Made by a program: the position numbers and the translations under genes
Notes under the pieces: model-generated
What the model saw: only the letters and a program-made list of their open reading frames with translations
What the model was told of the DNA's origin: nothing
Database searches by the model: none
NCBI GenBank assembly: GCA_045646245.1
Contig: JAZRKJ010000072.1
Location: forward strand, 1 to 40,378
Reading direction: 5' to 3'
DNA: 40,378 nucleotides
Origin: SIG607 sp045646245
GTDB lineage: Bacteria; Bacillota; Clostridia; Oscillospirales; Acutalibacteraceae
Shown: positions 31,784 through 40,352 of the stretch, one piece after another
Numbering within the stretch: position 1 is the first letter of the stretch
Layout of the letters: each line of letters opens with the position of its first letter

Positions 31784-33088
31784 ATGGAACGTTATTTCCA
31801 AAAAGAAATCGAGACAATGCCGATTGAAGAAATCAAAAAGCTTCAGTCGGAAAAACTCAGAAAGCAGGTTGCACACGTTTATGAAAACGTGCCCTACTAC
31901 CGCGACCTTATGGACAAAGCCGGAGTTAAACCCTCTGACGTAAACGGTATCGAAGACCTTCACAAGCTTCCCTTTTTAACCAAAGCAGACTTACGTGAAG
32001 CTTACCCCTACGGACTTCTTGCAAAGCCCCTTAAAGACTGCGTTCGTATTCAGTCTACATCGGGCACCACAGGTAAACGTGTTGTGGCTTTTTACACTCA
32101 GCATGACGTTGATTTGTGGGAAGACTGTTGCGCAAGAGCCATTGTTGCCGCAGGCGGTACCAACGAGGACGTTTGTCAGGTTGCTTACGGCTACGGCCTC
32201 TTCACAGGCGGCCCCGGACTTAACGGCGGTTCCCACAAGGTTGGCTGTCTCACGCTTCCTATGTCCTCAGGCTTTACCGAAAGACAGATTCAGTTTATGA
32301 CCGACCTTTCGGCTACTATTCTTTGCTGTACCCCGTCTTATGCCGCTTATATTGCGGAATCCTTAAAGGAAATGGGTTGCACTCCCGATAAAATTCCGCT
32401 GAAGGCAGGTATCTTTGGTGCAGAACCCTGGACCGAGGAAATGAGAAAAGGAATTGAAAAGGATTTAGGCATTAAGGCTTACGACATTTACGGCCTTACC
32501 GAAACCACCGGCCCCGGTGTTTCCTTTGAATGCAGCGAACAAACAGGTATGCACATTAACGAGGACCACTTCCTTGCCGAAATTATTGACCCCGAAACGG
32601 GCGAGGTTCTCCCCGAAGGCGAAAAGGGCGAGCTTGTATTCACCTCCCTTGATAAAGAAGCCTTCCCCCTTCTCCGTTACAGAACAAGAGATATTTGTGT
32701 TCTTTCACGCAAAAAATGTTCTTGCGGCAGAACTCTTATTAAAATGGCTAAGCCTATGGGAAGAACCGACGATATGCTTATTATCCGCGGCGTAAACGTA
32801 TTCCCCAGCCAGATTGAAACGGTTCTTCTTAACGAAGGTTACCAACCCAACTATCAGATTATTGTTGACAGAGTCGGCAATAACGACACCTTCGACGTTA
32901 ATGTTGAAATGAATCCCGACCAGTTTACCGATACCGTAAGCGGCATTACCGCTTTAGAAAAGGCTCTTGCCAACTCTATGAAGGTAATGCTTGGTATTAA
33001 CCCCGCCGTTCACCTTGTACCGCCTAAGTCAATCACCAGAAGCGAAGGCAAAGCGGTGCGTGTAATCGACAAGCGTAAGCTTCATTGA
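31784..33088 (+). CDS. paaK: Phenylacetate-CoA ligase
   Basis: A 434-residue PaaK-type ligase, typical length. Visible are the STSGTTGKRVVAFYT P-loop (~92-106), YGLFTGGPGLNGG (~131-143), DIYGLTETTGPGVSFEC (~229-245), LRYRTRD (~299) and the C-terminal KPMGRTDDMLIIRGVNVFPSQIE (~323-345). It interconverts aryl acetates and aryl-acetyl-CoA with ATP. With IorAB it forms the common anaerobic module in which aromatic amino acids, after transamination, are oxidised to aryl-acetyl-CoA. The direction in vivo cannot be told from sequence. Confidence 0.93.
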   Translation: MERYFQKEIETMPIEEIKKLQSEKLRKQVAHVYENVPYYRDLMDKAGVKPSDVNGIEDLHKLPFLTKADLREAYPYGLLAKPLKDCVRIQSTSGTTGKRVVAFYTQHDVDLWEDCCARAIVAAGGTNEDVCQVAYGYGLFTGGPGLNGGSHKVGCLTLPMSSGFTERQIQFMTDLSATILCCTPSYAAYIAESLKEMGCTPDKIPLKAGIFGAEPWTEEMRKGIEKDLGIKAYDIYGLTETTGPGVSFECSEQTGMHINEDHFLAEIIDPETGEVLPEGEKGELVFTSLDKEAFPLLRYRTRDICVLSRKKCSCGRTLIKMAKPMGRTDDMLIIRGVNVFPSQIETVLLNEGYQPNYQIIVDRVGNNDTFDVNVEMNPDQFTDTVSGITALEKALANSMKVMLGINPAVHLVPPKSITRSEGKAVRVIDKRKLH

Positions 33089-33105
33089 TAAAGGAGAGAA
33101 AGTTT

Positions 33106-33537
33106 ATGTCATTAAAACAACTTACTGTTTTCGTTCAGAATCATCAGGGCTCTCTCGTTGCTATTACCGAAACTCTCGCAAAGCACAACGTTAACATCCG
33201 CGCGTTATCCATTGCCGACACCGAAGATTTCGGAATTTTGCGCCTTATTGTTAACGACACCGAAACCGCCCTTAAAACCCTGCATGAGGAAGGTTATTTA
33301 ATTAAAACAACCGACGTTGTCGGCGTTAAAATAGGCGATGCTCCCGGAAAGCTTTCCGAAGCATTAAAGGTGCTTGACGAAAACCATATCAATATGGAAT
33401 ACCTCTACGCCTTTATGACAAGAACAGAAAAGCACGCTTATATGGTTATGCGTGTTGCGGATAACGGAAAAGCCGAAGCCGCTTTAGAAGCTGCAGGCTT
33501 CCATATTATAACCGACAGCGACGTAGATAAGCTGTAA
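33106..33537 (+). CDS. Double ACT-domain protein
   Basis: A 143-residue protein made of two ACT domains (residues ~1-70 and ~71-143: KQLTVFVQNHQGSLVAITETLA and KLSEALKVLDENHINMEYLYAF). It has no catalytic domain. Such proteins often follow iorAB-paaK and probably sense an aromatic amino acid or keto acid to adjust the pathway. The ATG at 33106 follows AAAGGAGAG. Last gene of the operon, before a strong terminator. Confidence 0.9.
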   Translation: MSLKQLTVFVQNHQGSLVAITETLAKHNVNIRALSIADTEDFGILRLIVNDTETALKTLHEEGYLIKTTDVVGVKIGDAPGKLSEALKVLDENHINMEYLYAFMTRTEKHAYMVMRVADNGKAEAALEAAGFHIITDSDVDKL

Positions 33538-33545
33538 TTATACGC

Positions 33546-33583
33546 AAAAATGGATGTGTAGATAACCTACACATCCATTTTTT
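33546..33583 (+). terminator. Terminator of the ior operon
   Basis: A 16-bp perfect stem (33546-33561 with 33567-33582) with flanking A and T runs; it may also serve the convergent Fic gene. Confidence 0.88.
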
Positions 33584-33602
33584 ATGCCTTGAAAAACTGT
33601 AT

Positions 33603-34205
33603 TTATAAATCCTCTGTTTTGAAAGTGGTATAATTTTCGTAGTAATAACTATGATCAATACCCTTCATAAACATTTCGCGGTCGTTTATTTTATCTGTCA
33701 AAGCGCCCTTTAAAATATGCTTGATTTCAATATCCTTTACAGGACTGCGTTCCATGGCGAGTAAATAGTCTTCTTTGTCCACCAAGCACCAATCGACCAC
33801 TTTGCCGATTTCGTTTTTTAATATGCAGTCAAGCCAAATACGCGTTGCTCTGCCATTGCCCTCGCGAAACGGATGAGCAATATTCATTTCTACATATTTT
33901 TCAACTATTTCTTCAAAAGTAGATTGTGGCATTTTATCAATATTTTGAAGCGCCGCCTCCAAATACATAACAGGAGCAAAGCGAAAATTACCTTTGGCAA
34001 TATTAACGGAGCGAATTTCACCCGCAAAATCATAAATATCTTCAAACAACGCTTTATGAATTGCTATAAGCGACGATGTCTTGCCCGATTCCAAATTATC
34101 CAGAATTCCCTTTTCAAACAATTCCACCGCCTTCTTCTTGCTGATTTTTTCTTCTTCTCGGGCAAGCTCGGCAGAATTTGTTATTCCCAATTTGTTTTCA
34201 AGCAT
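33603..34205 (-). CDS. Fic-domain AMP-transferase-like protein with built-in inhibitory motif
   Basis: A 200-residue Fic/DOC protein. The catalytic loop HPFREGNGRATR (~118-129) is complete, so it should transfer AMP or a related nucleotide part to hydroxyl groups of a target protein. Near the C terminus SYYYEN (~187-192) fits the [S/T]xxxE[G/N] inhibitory helix of class III (self-inhibited) Fic proteins, in agreement with the lack of a separate antitoxin gene next to it. The ATG at 34205 follows AGAGGTGA; the longer frame to 34259 covers the promoter. Isolated gene, target unknown. Confidence 0.87.
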   Translation of the reverse strand: MLENKLGITNSAELAREEEKISKKKAVELFEKGILDNLESGKTSSLIAIHKALFEDIYDFAGEIRSVNIAKGNFRFAPVMYLEAALQNIDKMPQSTFEEIVEKYVEMNIAHPFREGNGRATRIWLDCILKNEIGKVVDWCLVDKEDYLLAMERSPVKDIEIKHILKGALTDKINDREMFMKGIDHSYYYENYTTFKTEDL

Positions 34206-34238
34206 TCCGTCACCTCTTTTTTGTGATTTCTTATTAAC

Positions 34239-34267
34239 ATTATACCATATTAAAACCAATAGTACAA
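34239..34267 (-). promoter_or_regulatory. Promoter of the Fic gene
   Basis: On the minus strand TTGTAC (34262-34267), 17-base spacer, TATAAT (34239-34244). Confidence 0.65.
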
Positions 34268-34282
34268 CACAAAATAATACTA

Positions 34283-34310
34283 TTGCTTTTTATTCCAAAA
34301 TATGTAATAA
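34283..34310 (+). promoter_or_regulatory. Possible promoter of the NSS symporter
   Basis: TTGCTT (34283-34288), 16-base spacer, TAATAA (34305-34310). A weaker match than others in the window. Confidence 0.45.
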
Positions 34311-34342
34311 TAAGCATATGATTTTTTGAAAGGTTTGAGTTT

Positions 34343-35698
34343 ATGAGTGAAAAACGTAGTAATTTTTCCGGCAAGTTAGGCTTCGTGCTTGCAACTGCCG
34401 GTTCTGCAGTAGGTCTCGGTAACATTTGGCGCTTCCCTTATCTTGCGGCAAAGCACGGCGGCGGTATGTTCCTTCTTACCTACCTTATTTTGGTGGTTAC
34501 CTTTGGTTTTGCGCTTTCCTGCGCAGAAATTCTTATCGGCAGAAAAACCGGACAGAGCGCTATTAACGCCTTTGGAACACTAAGCAAAAAATGGTCCTTC
34601 GTGGGCTGGCTGGCGTCTCTTGTTCCCATTATTATACTTCCCTATTATTCCGTAATCGGCGGTTGGATTTTCAAATACCTTTTCGCCTTTGTTTCAGGTG
34701 ACGCGCAAGCCACCACAAACGACAGTTATTTTACCGGATTTATAGGAAAAATCGGCGAGCCCATCGGTTGGTTCTTGCTCTTTATCGGTATAACCGCCCT
34801 TATCGTTCTTTTCGGTGTTGAAAAGGGTATTGAAAAGGCAAGTAAAATTATGATGCCGATTCTTGTTGTACTTACAATTTTTATTGCCGTTTATTCCGCT
34901 TGTATGGACGGCGCGTGGGAAGGTGTTAAGTATTACCTGACCCCTGACTTCAGCCATTTTTCAGTAACTACCGTTTTGGCGGCTTTGGGTCAGCTGTTCT
35001 ATTCAATGAGCCTTGCAATGGGTATTATGATAACCTACGGTTCTTATATGAAAAAGGACGTTAACGTTTCTTCTTCGGTTCACCAAATTGAAATTTTCGA
35101 TACCGGTATTGCCTTTATGGCAGGTCTTATGATAGTTCCCGCCGTATTCGCTTTCTCCGGCGGCAGCGAAGAAGCCTTAGGCAAAGGCCCTTCTCTTATG
35201 TTCATAACCTTACCCAAGGTATTCGGCAGTATGCCCGGCGGTACTATTATCGGCGCAATATTCTTCCTTATGGTGCTTTTTGCCGCCCTCACATCCTCCA
35301 TTTCCCTTATGGAAACGGTTGTTTCGGTAATACAGGATAAGTTCAAATTAAACCGTAAAATTACCTGCCTTATAGTATTTATCGGCAGCGTACTTTTGGG
35401 ACTCCCCTCCTCGCTCGGAAACGGAATATGGGCAAACGTTAAGATTATAGGCTTTGCTTTCCTCGATTTCTTCGACTTTATAAGCAACAGCGTGCTTATG
35501 CCCATAGTTGCGCTTCTTACCTGTATTTTCGTGGGCTACGTTATCAAGCCCAAAACCCTTATTGAAGAAGCCGAGCTTTCGGGCAAGTTTAGCGGAAAGA
35601 AGCTCTTTACAATTATTATCCGTTATATTGCTCCGATTTGTATAATTCTTATTTTAGGTTTCTCGGTACTTGAGGCCTTTGGAAAAGTTAAGGTTTAA
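34343..35698 (+). CDS. Neurotransmitter:sodium symporter family amino-acid transporter
   Basis: A 451-residue transporter with about 11-12 membrane segments. The first helix GSAVGLGNIWRFPYLAAKHGGG (~18-39) is the hallmark of the NSS/LeuT family, with Na+ and substrate ligands in it; GQLFYSMSLAMGIMITYGSY (~213-232) is helix 6. Bacterial members such as TnaT and MhsT carry tryptophan or other hydrophobic amino acids, which fits the aryl-acid operon next to it; this link is inference. It has its own promoter and terminator. Confidence 0.92.
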   Translation: MSEKRSNFSGKLGFVLATAGSAVGLGNIWRFPYLAAKHGGGMFLLTYLILVVTFGFALSCAEILIGRKTGQSAINAFGTLSKKWSFVGWLASLVPIIILPYYSVIGGWIFKYLFAFVSGDAQATTNDSYFTGFIGKIGEPIGWFLLFIGITALIVLFGVEKGIEKASKIMMPILVVLTIFIAVYSACMDGAWEGVKYYLTPDFSHFSVTTVLAALGQLFYSMSLAMGIMITYGSYMKKDVNVSSSVHQIEIFDTGIAFMAGLMIVPAVFAFSGGSEEALGKGPSLMFITLPKVFGSMPGGTIIGAIFFLMVLFAALTSSISLMETVVSVIQDKFKLNRKITCLIVFIGSVLLGLPSSLGNGIWANVKIIGFAFLDFFDFISNSVLMPIVALLTCIFVGYVIKPKTLIEEAELSGKFSGKKLFTIIIRYIAPICIILILGFSVLEAFGKVKV

Positions 35699-35706
35699 AA
35701 ACAATT

Positions 35707-35737
35707 TAACCGCGGTTTAAACCGCGGTTATTTTTTT
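35707..35737 (+). terminator. Terminator after the NSS symporter
   Basis: A perfect 24-base palindrome (35707-35718 with 35719-35730) followed by seven T. It overlaps the stop codon of the convergent membrane protein gene. Confidence 0.85.
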
Positions 35738-36390
35738 GCAAGTTTTTGATTTACCTTATAAAACGTATTCAAGGAAACCAAAACAAGCGTAAAAAGAATT
35801 AGGTAATAAATGGGCAGTATTCCGCTGCCGAAAAGCTTTATCGGGCGCAAAGCAAAAAGAAGTTCGTATATAAAAATTCCGTTACCTGCGCCGAAACGGC
35901 TTTTCAGCAAAAGGGCGTTAGCGCCTATAAAAACAAGCCCTGCCGTTATCGCCCAATTTGACCTTGCGGAAAATCTTTCTTGGCTTATAAGCAGTAACCC
36001 GCAAAAAAGCAAGGCTCCGTGGCAAAGAAGAGCGGCAGCTATGCTTTGAGTTTCGTATTCGGCATAAATAAGGTCGCCGAAAATCAAAGCGGAAATGAAA
36101 TATCCGCACCCCGCCAAAAGGGCGGAATACGCCGCCCAGGACTTTAGCGCCGGTATTTTAAAGAGAACTATAACAGGCACTAAAAAGTACGACACCGCGG
36201 AAAATTCCACCGGCAGCCTTAAGTAACCCAAAGTTAAAGAAGATGAAAGATATTTATAAAGGTTAAAGGAAAGAAGTAAAAAACAAACGGTGCTCAGTAT
36301 AAAATTTATTTTCGGTCTGCTTAGCAATAAAACACGGCGGAAGGCAAGTATAATAATTGCCGCTTCCGCCGTTGATATTAAATTTATCAT
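35728..36390 (-). CDS. Multi-pass membrane protein of unknown function
   Basis: A 220-residue protein with six or seven hydrophobic segments and hardly any long loops. The pattern LRLPVEFSAVSYFLVPVIVLFKI in the middle and a GSGILPIYY segment before the last helix remind of the YwaF/TIGR02206 group of integral membrane proteins, but I am not certain. It lies 58 bases behind the large membrane-anchored protein on the same strand and may be the last gene of that operon. No catalytic motif seen. Confidence 0.6.
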   Translation of the reverse strand: MINLISTAEAAIIILAFRRVLLLSRPKINFILSTVCFLLLSFNLYKYLSSSLTLGYLRLPVEFSAVSYFLVPVIVLFKIPALKSWAAYSALLAGCGYFISALIFGDLIYAEYETQSIAAALLCHGALLFCGLLLISQERFSARSNWAITAGLVFIGANALLLKSRFGAGNGIFIYELLFALRPIKLFGSGILPIYYLILFTLVLVSLNTFYKVNQKLAKK

Positions 36391-36448
36391 TATCGGCTCA
36401 CTCCAAAGGTAGTATTGTCTTTTTACACCCTTGTATGAGTCTTTTTTA

Positions 36449-38107
36449 TCAGTTAAATTCTACCGCTTTTACGGTTATTCCATTTTCGCTTTCTTTATAA
36501 GTCACGGTAATGGAATCCCCTGCGCTTATAAAGGGAAGCTTATCAGACAAAGTAACGGGAAGAGTAAATACCTTTTGGTTATCGCTGAATAAAACGTAAT
36601 AGCAGGTATTGCCGTCCACAACCGCGCTGCCAACCTTTTCCACCGTTGCGGTAAGAGTAAGCGTTTCTTCGTTCTCATCGGTGCTTACGTCCTCTTTTTT
36701 AAGCTTATTAAGGTAATCCTGACGGCTTTCTTCAACGGTGCTTCCCGTACCTACTATTTGGTACTGCTGTACGTCTACAAAGGCGTACATTTTAACAAGT
36801 CCCGCCGAATCCTTAAGCGCCATAAAATAACTGGGACGGTCGGCTACGTTTAAAAGCAACGGGAAGGTTGACCTATAAGCAAGGTGCTGAACCTGACCCT
36901 CCGCCGAGCTCATAGCGGAATATTCCTCCGCGCCCGGTACAGGATAATATCTGGTTTCTTTTGTGCGGAGATTGGTAAGAACAAAGCCTACGTTGGACTC
37001 ATCGCTGGTAACCGAGGTTATACCGGTATAAAGCCACACGTCGTCATTTATGGCAAGGTAATTATAGCCGTCGGTAGGCTGAAGCACTCCCTTTTGACCG
37101 AACACCGAATTAAACCAGCCCGAACGGTATTTTCCGTTATAGCCAAGCTGAGTTAAAATCATATCGGCGCTGTACACCTGGTCAACCCAAGTGGGTATTT
37201 CTTCAATATCGTAATACTTACTTTCACCGGTTTGAGCGTTAAGAAGCACCGCTCCGCCGATATCCTTACCGCTGAAAAGACCGATTTTGTATTCAACGGT
37301 AGACGCCACCCAATAAGGGGTGCCTTGGTCGTCGATTTCAAAAGAAACGTCATCGAAAATTTTGGTGGGATAGGTAAAGCGGAGCTTACGCATTAAGTCA
37401 CGCATAAAATATTCGCTTTCGGAATACTTTATACCGCTGTTAAGGCGCACAAGAGTGGTTTCCTGGGTAGTCATATCCACCATAATATAAGCGGGAACGC
37501 CGTTCTTTTGGTTGCCGAACCACTTAATTAGGTCACCGTAGCGAAGGGGCGTTACCCTTACAGGCTTACCGTTATAATTTATCTGGGTGTAATGCTCTTC
37601 TATTTCAAACTGGGAAACAAGGTCTGCCATTTCGCCCAGTTTTCTCTGTCCCAGTCGGGATGCGGTGTCGCGGTCAACCACCGGAATCTGATTCATACTG
37701 ATTTCGCTTACTTCGCTGACAAAGTCGCCGTCTTCCATAACTATAAGCTTATTGTACCTTGAAGCGTTAAAAATTTCAGCGCCTATAACACTTCCCACAA
37801 TAATGGCAATTACAATAACCGCCACCACGCCAACCGAAATTTTGGTTCCGGTTTTAAGATTTTTAATAATTCCCAGCCCGAATTTAACAGGGTTGTCAAT
37901 TGCTTCGGCTTTCACTTTAACCTCTTTAAGCGAAAATACGGCGCCGGTAATTTTGCATATTACCGTAACGGCGATTACAGCAAAAATAATAAAGGTGTAT
38001 AAATCAACGCTTCTGAGGTTTAAAGGCGGCAGCATAAACCAATAGCCCAAAAACAAAACAATTACGCTTATTATAATTTTAATTAAAACAGTCTTTATTT
38101 TATTCAA
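36449..38107 (-). CDS. Large membrane-anchored protein, unrecognised
   Basis: About 552 residues. Three N-terminal membrane segments (~8-28, 37-58 and 90-112) are followed by a ~430-residue soluble part, probably outside the cell. This part contains YWVASTVEYKIGLFSGKDIGGAVLLNAQTGE and a similar VGFVLTNLRTKETRYYPVPGA, suggesting repeated PepSY-like or beta-propeller-like units, and a small final beta barrel of OB-fold look (LTATVEKVGSAVVDGNTCYYVLF). The TTG at 38107 is preferred as start because AGAGGA lies 8 bases upstream; ATG 38116 directly abuts that site. It overlaps the carboxypeptidase-like gene by 8 bases, so the two proteins probably work together. I do not recognise the family. Confidence 0.65.
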   Translation of the reverse strand: MNKIKTVLIKIIISVIVLFLGYWFMLPPLNLRSVDLYTFIIFAVIAVTVICKITGAVFSLKEVKVKAEAIDNPVKFGLGIIKNLKTGTKISVGVVAVIVIAIIVGSVIGAEIFNASRYNKLIVMEDGDFVSEVSEISMNQIPVVDRDTASRLGQRKLGEMADLVSQFEIEEHYTQINYNGKPVRVTPLRYGDLIKWFGNQKNGVPAYIMVDMTTQETTLVRLNSGIKYSESEYFMRDLMRKLRFTYPTKIFDDVSFEIDDQGTPYWVASTVEYKIGLFSGKDIGGAVLLNAQTGESKYYDIEEIPTWVDQVYSADMILTQLGYNGKYRSGWFNSVFGQKGVLQPTDGYNYLAINDDVWLYTGITSVTSDESNVGFVLTNLRTKETRYYPVPGAEEYSAMSSAEGQVQHLAYRSTFPLLLNVADRPSYFMALKDSAGLVKMYAFVDVQQYQIVGTGSTVEESRQDYLNKLKKEDVSTDENEETLTLTATVEKVGSAVVDGNTCYYVLFSDNQKVFTLPVTLSDKLPFISAGDSITVTYKESENGITVKAVEFN

Positions 38108-39506
38108 TGTCTTCATCCTCTTTTTTATATTGCGGTCTGCCCGCTTTTTCACGTTTCTTACGGCTTGCCTCCTTACGCATAAGCTCCTTTTCTTCATCGT
38201 AAGGAATATATCTTACCCGACGGGTACGCTTTTTACCTTTTGAGTTAATATACGCAACGTAAAGAACAAAACAAACCACGGCAATGATAATCAGTATCAG
38301 CAATATTGTAAACACTGTCGAAGTAACTATACGCCTTATAACGTCAAAAAATACCAATAAAGCGTGGCTGTCAATATCCTGACCTGCTACAAGGTCTACC
38401 GTACCTATAACCTCTTCGGCGTAAATAACCTGCGCCGTACCCAACACGTCGCCCTTTTTAACAGGCGCTTTTACCGAATCATAATTTAAGGTGGGCTTAA
38501 TAATAATTGTTGAGTTATCCGCTTCGTTGGGTAAAATCGACCTTAACTGATTTGCGGGATAAAGGGCTACGTGGTCGTATTCCATTGAAAGCTTTACTTC
38601 CATTTCCGCCACAGGGTTTGAGGTATCCAAAATCGCTTTATATTCGAAGCTGTTAAACGCCCAACGGAACATTTCACGGGCGGTGGTAAACTCTATTCTT
38701 GTACCGCCGTTGGGACAGTTCATAAGCACCGCCAGATACCTGTAACCGTTATAAGAGGCTGTTGCCGTAAGGCACCTTCCCGCCTGATCGGTGTACCCTG
38801 TTTTGGTACCGGTACAGTAAGTGTAATAGTAATTAGTAGCGGTATCCACCATATAATTGGTAGTAACAATGGTGCGTTCGTCACGCATATTGGTAGCCGA
38901 CATTTTATAACGTGATTTAGAAGTAAGCTCCGAAAAAACGGGGTAATTATCAATAGCATAACGGGTTAAAGTGATAATATCCCTTACGGTGGTGTAATTA
39001 TTGTCATCGTGAAGCCCTATAGGATTTGTAAAATGAGTACCCGAAAGGCCAAGCTGCACCGCTTTATCGTTCATCATTTTAACAAAGCCTTGTAAGCTTC
39101 CGCCCACCGCTTCGCAATAAGCGTATATTGCGTCGCCCGCCGAAGAGATAAGCATAGCCGCCAAAGCGTCCTTACCGTTAAGCTCTTCCCCTACTTTAAG
39201 GTGAAGAATTGCCGAACCCGTACCTAAAATATTATTATAAGCGCTTTCGGTCATGGTAACCCTATAGCTTTCAAGGTCTTTAACGTTTTCAAGAATTACC
39301 ACCGCCGTCATTATCTGAACCATGGAGGCAGGATAAACCCTTTGGTCAATGTTTTTACTGTAAAGCGTTTCACCGGTGTCAAGGCTATACAGCGCCGCGC
39401 ACTGTGCAGGAATCTCGAAAGAGGTGATTTCAAAGGCATTTGCAGGCAAAACAAAGGCAAAAATCAAACAAATTGTTAAAACTAATGAAAAAATTCTTTT
39501 TTTCAT
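38100..39506 (-). CDS. D,D-carboxypeptidase (PBP5/DacA) homologue with two lost catalytic motifs
   Basis: A 468-residue protein with signal peptide (1-24), a peptidase S11 domain (~30-270), a PBP5-like C-terminal beta domain (~290-385), a membrane anchor (~392-420) and a basic cytoplasmic tail. In active enzymes the first motif is SxxK; here it is SMVQ (PASMVQIMTA), so the general-base Lys is Gln. The second motif SxN is SAG (SSAGDAIYAY). The third, KTG in TGTKTGYTD, is intact. Trimming of peptidoglycan pentapeptides is therefore unlikely; binding to peptidoglycan or regulation of other enzymes is possible. It starts after AGGTGA and is coupled to the large membrane-anchored protein behind it. 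Confidence 0.88.
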   Translation of the reverse strand: MKKRIFSLVLTICLIFAFVLPANAFEITSFEIPAQCAALYSLDTGETLYSKNIDQRVYPASMVQIMTAVVILENVKDLESYRVTMTESAYNNILGTGSAILHLKVGEELNGKDALAAMLISSAGDAIYAYCEAVGGSLQGFVKMMNDKAVQLGLSGTHFTNPIGLHDDNNYTTVRDIITLTRYAIDNYPVFSELTSKSRYKMSATNMRDERTIVTTNYMVDTATNYYYTYCTGTKTGYTDQAGRCLTATASYNGYRYLAVLMNCPNGGTRIEFTTAREMFRWAFNSFEYKAILDTSNPVAEMEVKLSMEYDHVALYPANQLRSILPNEADNSTIIIKPTLNYDSVKAPVKKGDVLGTAQVIYAEEVIGTVDLVAGQDIDSHALLVFFDVIRRIVTSTVFTILLILIIIAVVCFVLYVAYINSKGKKRTRRVRYIPYDEEKELMRKEASRKKREKAGRPQYKKEDEDIE

Positions 39507-39529
39507 AGAAATATCACCTAAAGTATAGT

Positions 39530-39559
39530 ATAATAGTTATATATATCTTAAGTATACAA
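39530..39559 (-). promoter_or_regulatory. Probable promoter of the carboxypeptidase-like operon
   Basis: On the minus strand TTGTAT (39554-39559), 18-base spacer, TATTAT (39530-39535). Confidence 0.5.
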
Positions 39560-39608
39560 TAAATCAGTTAAAAATAAAAGCATTTTATTTTGAAAGGGGC
39601 GAGATATT

Positions 39609-40352
39609 TTGGTATACGTAACGGGAGACCTTCACGGAGATATTGACCGACTCTTTGACCGCCAATGGCGCAAATTAAAATCCGGCGATACTCTTATAGT
39701 ATGCGGTGACTTCGGTTTTTTATGGAGCGGCGACAAAGAAGAAAAAGACGTTATAAAATATCTTGGGAGCCGCAAGTACACCGTGGCGTTTTTAGACGGC
39801 ACTCACGACAATTACGATATTATAAACCGCTGCCGTCAAACTGTTTGGAAGGGCGGACTTGTTCACCGTATAAGCGATAATCTTATTCATTTATGCCGCG
39901 GTCAGATTTACACCGTGGAGGGTAAAAGAATTTTCACCTTCGGCGGCGGTGAAAGCACCGATAAGGATATGCGAATAGATAACAATCTTTGGTGGAGAAG
40001 GGAAGAACCAACACCTTATGAAATGGCCGAAGGCGCCCATAAATTAGACGAGGTTGGTTGTAAGGTTGATTATATTATAACCCACGAGCCACCCTCGCTT
40101 GTTAAAAGTGCGATACTTTTGCGAAAGGGTGCTAACGACCGTGTAAATAAGCTTAACGGTTTCTTTGAGGAAATAAGCCGTTACTGTGATTTTAAGCATT
40201 GGTATTTTGGCTCGCTACATGAGGACAAGGTTATCACCTCGAGATATACCTGTACCTTTAAGGAAATGCATAAAATTGAGCCAAAAATTAAAAGTGAGAA
40301 TATAAAGGGATCAAAATCGGCAGAGAAAAAAGAAGCCGTGCTTGTAGAATAA
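39609..40352 (+). CDS. Metallophosphoesterase
   Basis: A 247-residue calcineurin-like phosphoesterase. Metal-site motifs are GDLHGD (~6-11), CGDFG (~32-36), DGTHDNYD (~63-70, where the standard GNHD has Thr for Asn), THEPPS (~157) and GSLHED (~200). It should hydrolyse a phosphate ester or diester with two metal ions; the Thr substitution may alter activity. The start is TTG at 39609 after AAAGGGG, followed directly by VYVTGDLHG. The C terminus has a Lys/Glu-rich tail. It is divergent from the carboxypeptidase-like gene. The last 26 bases of the window hold nothing recognisable. Confidence 0.85.
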   Translation: MVYVTGDLHGDIDRLFDRQWRKLKSGDTLIVCGDFGFLWSGDKEEKDVIKYLGSRKYTVAFLDGTHDNYDIINRCRQTVWKGGLVHRISDNLIHLCRGQIYTVEGKRIFTFGGGESTDKDMRIDNNLWWRREEPTPYEMAEGAHKLDEVGCKVDYIITHEPPSLVKSAILLRKGANDRVNKLNGFFEEISRYCDFKHWYFGSLHEDKVITSRYTCTFKEMHKIEPKIKSENIKGSKSAEKKEAVLVE

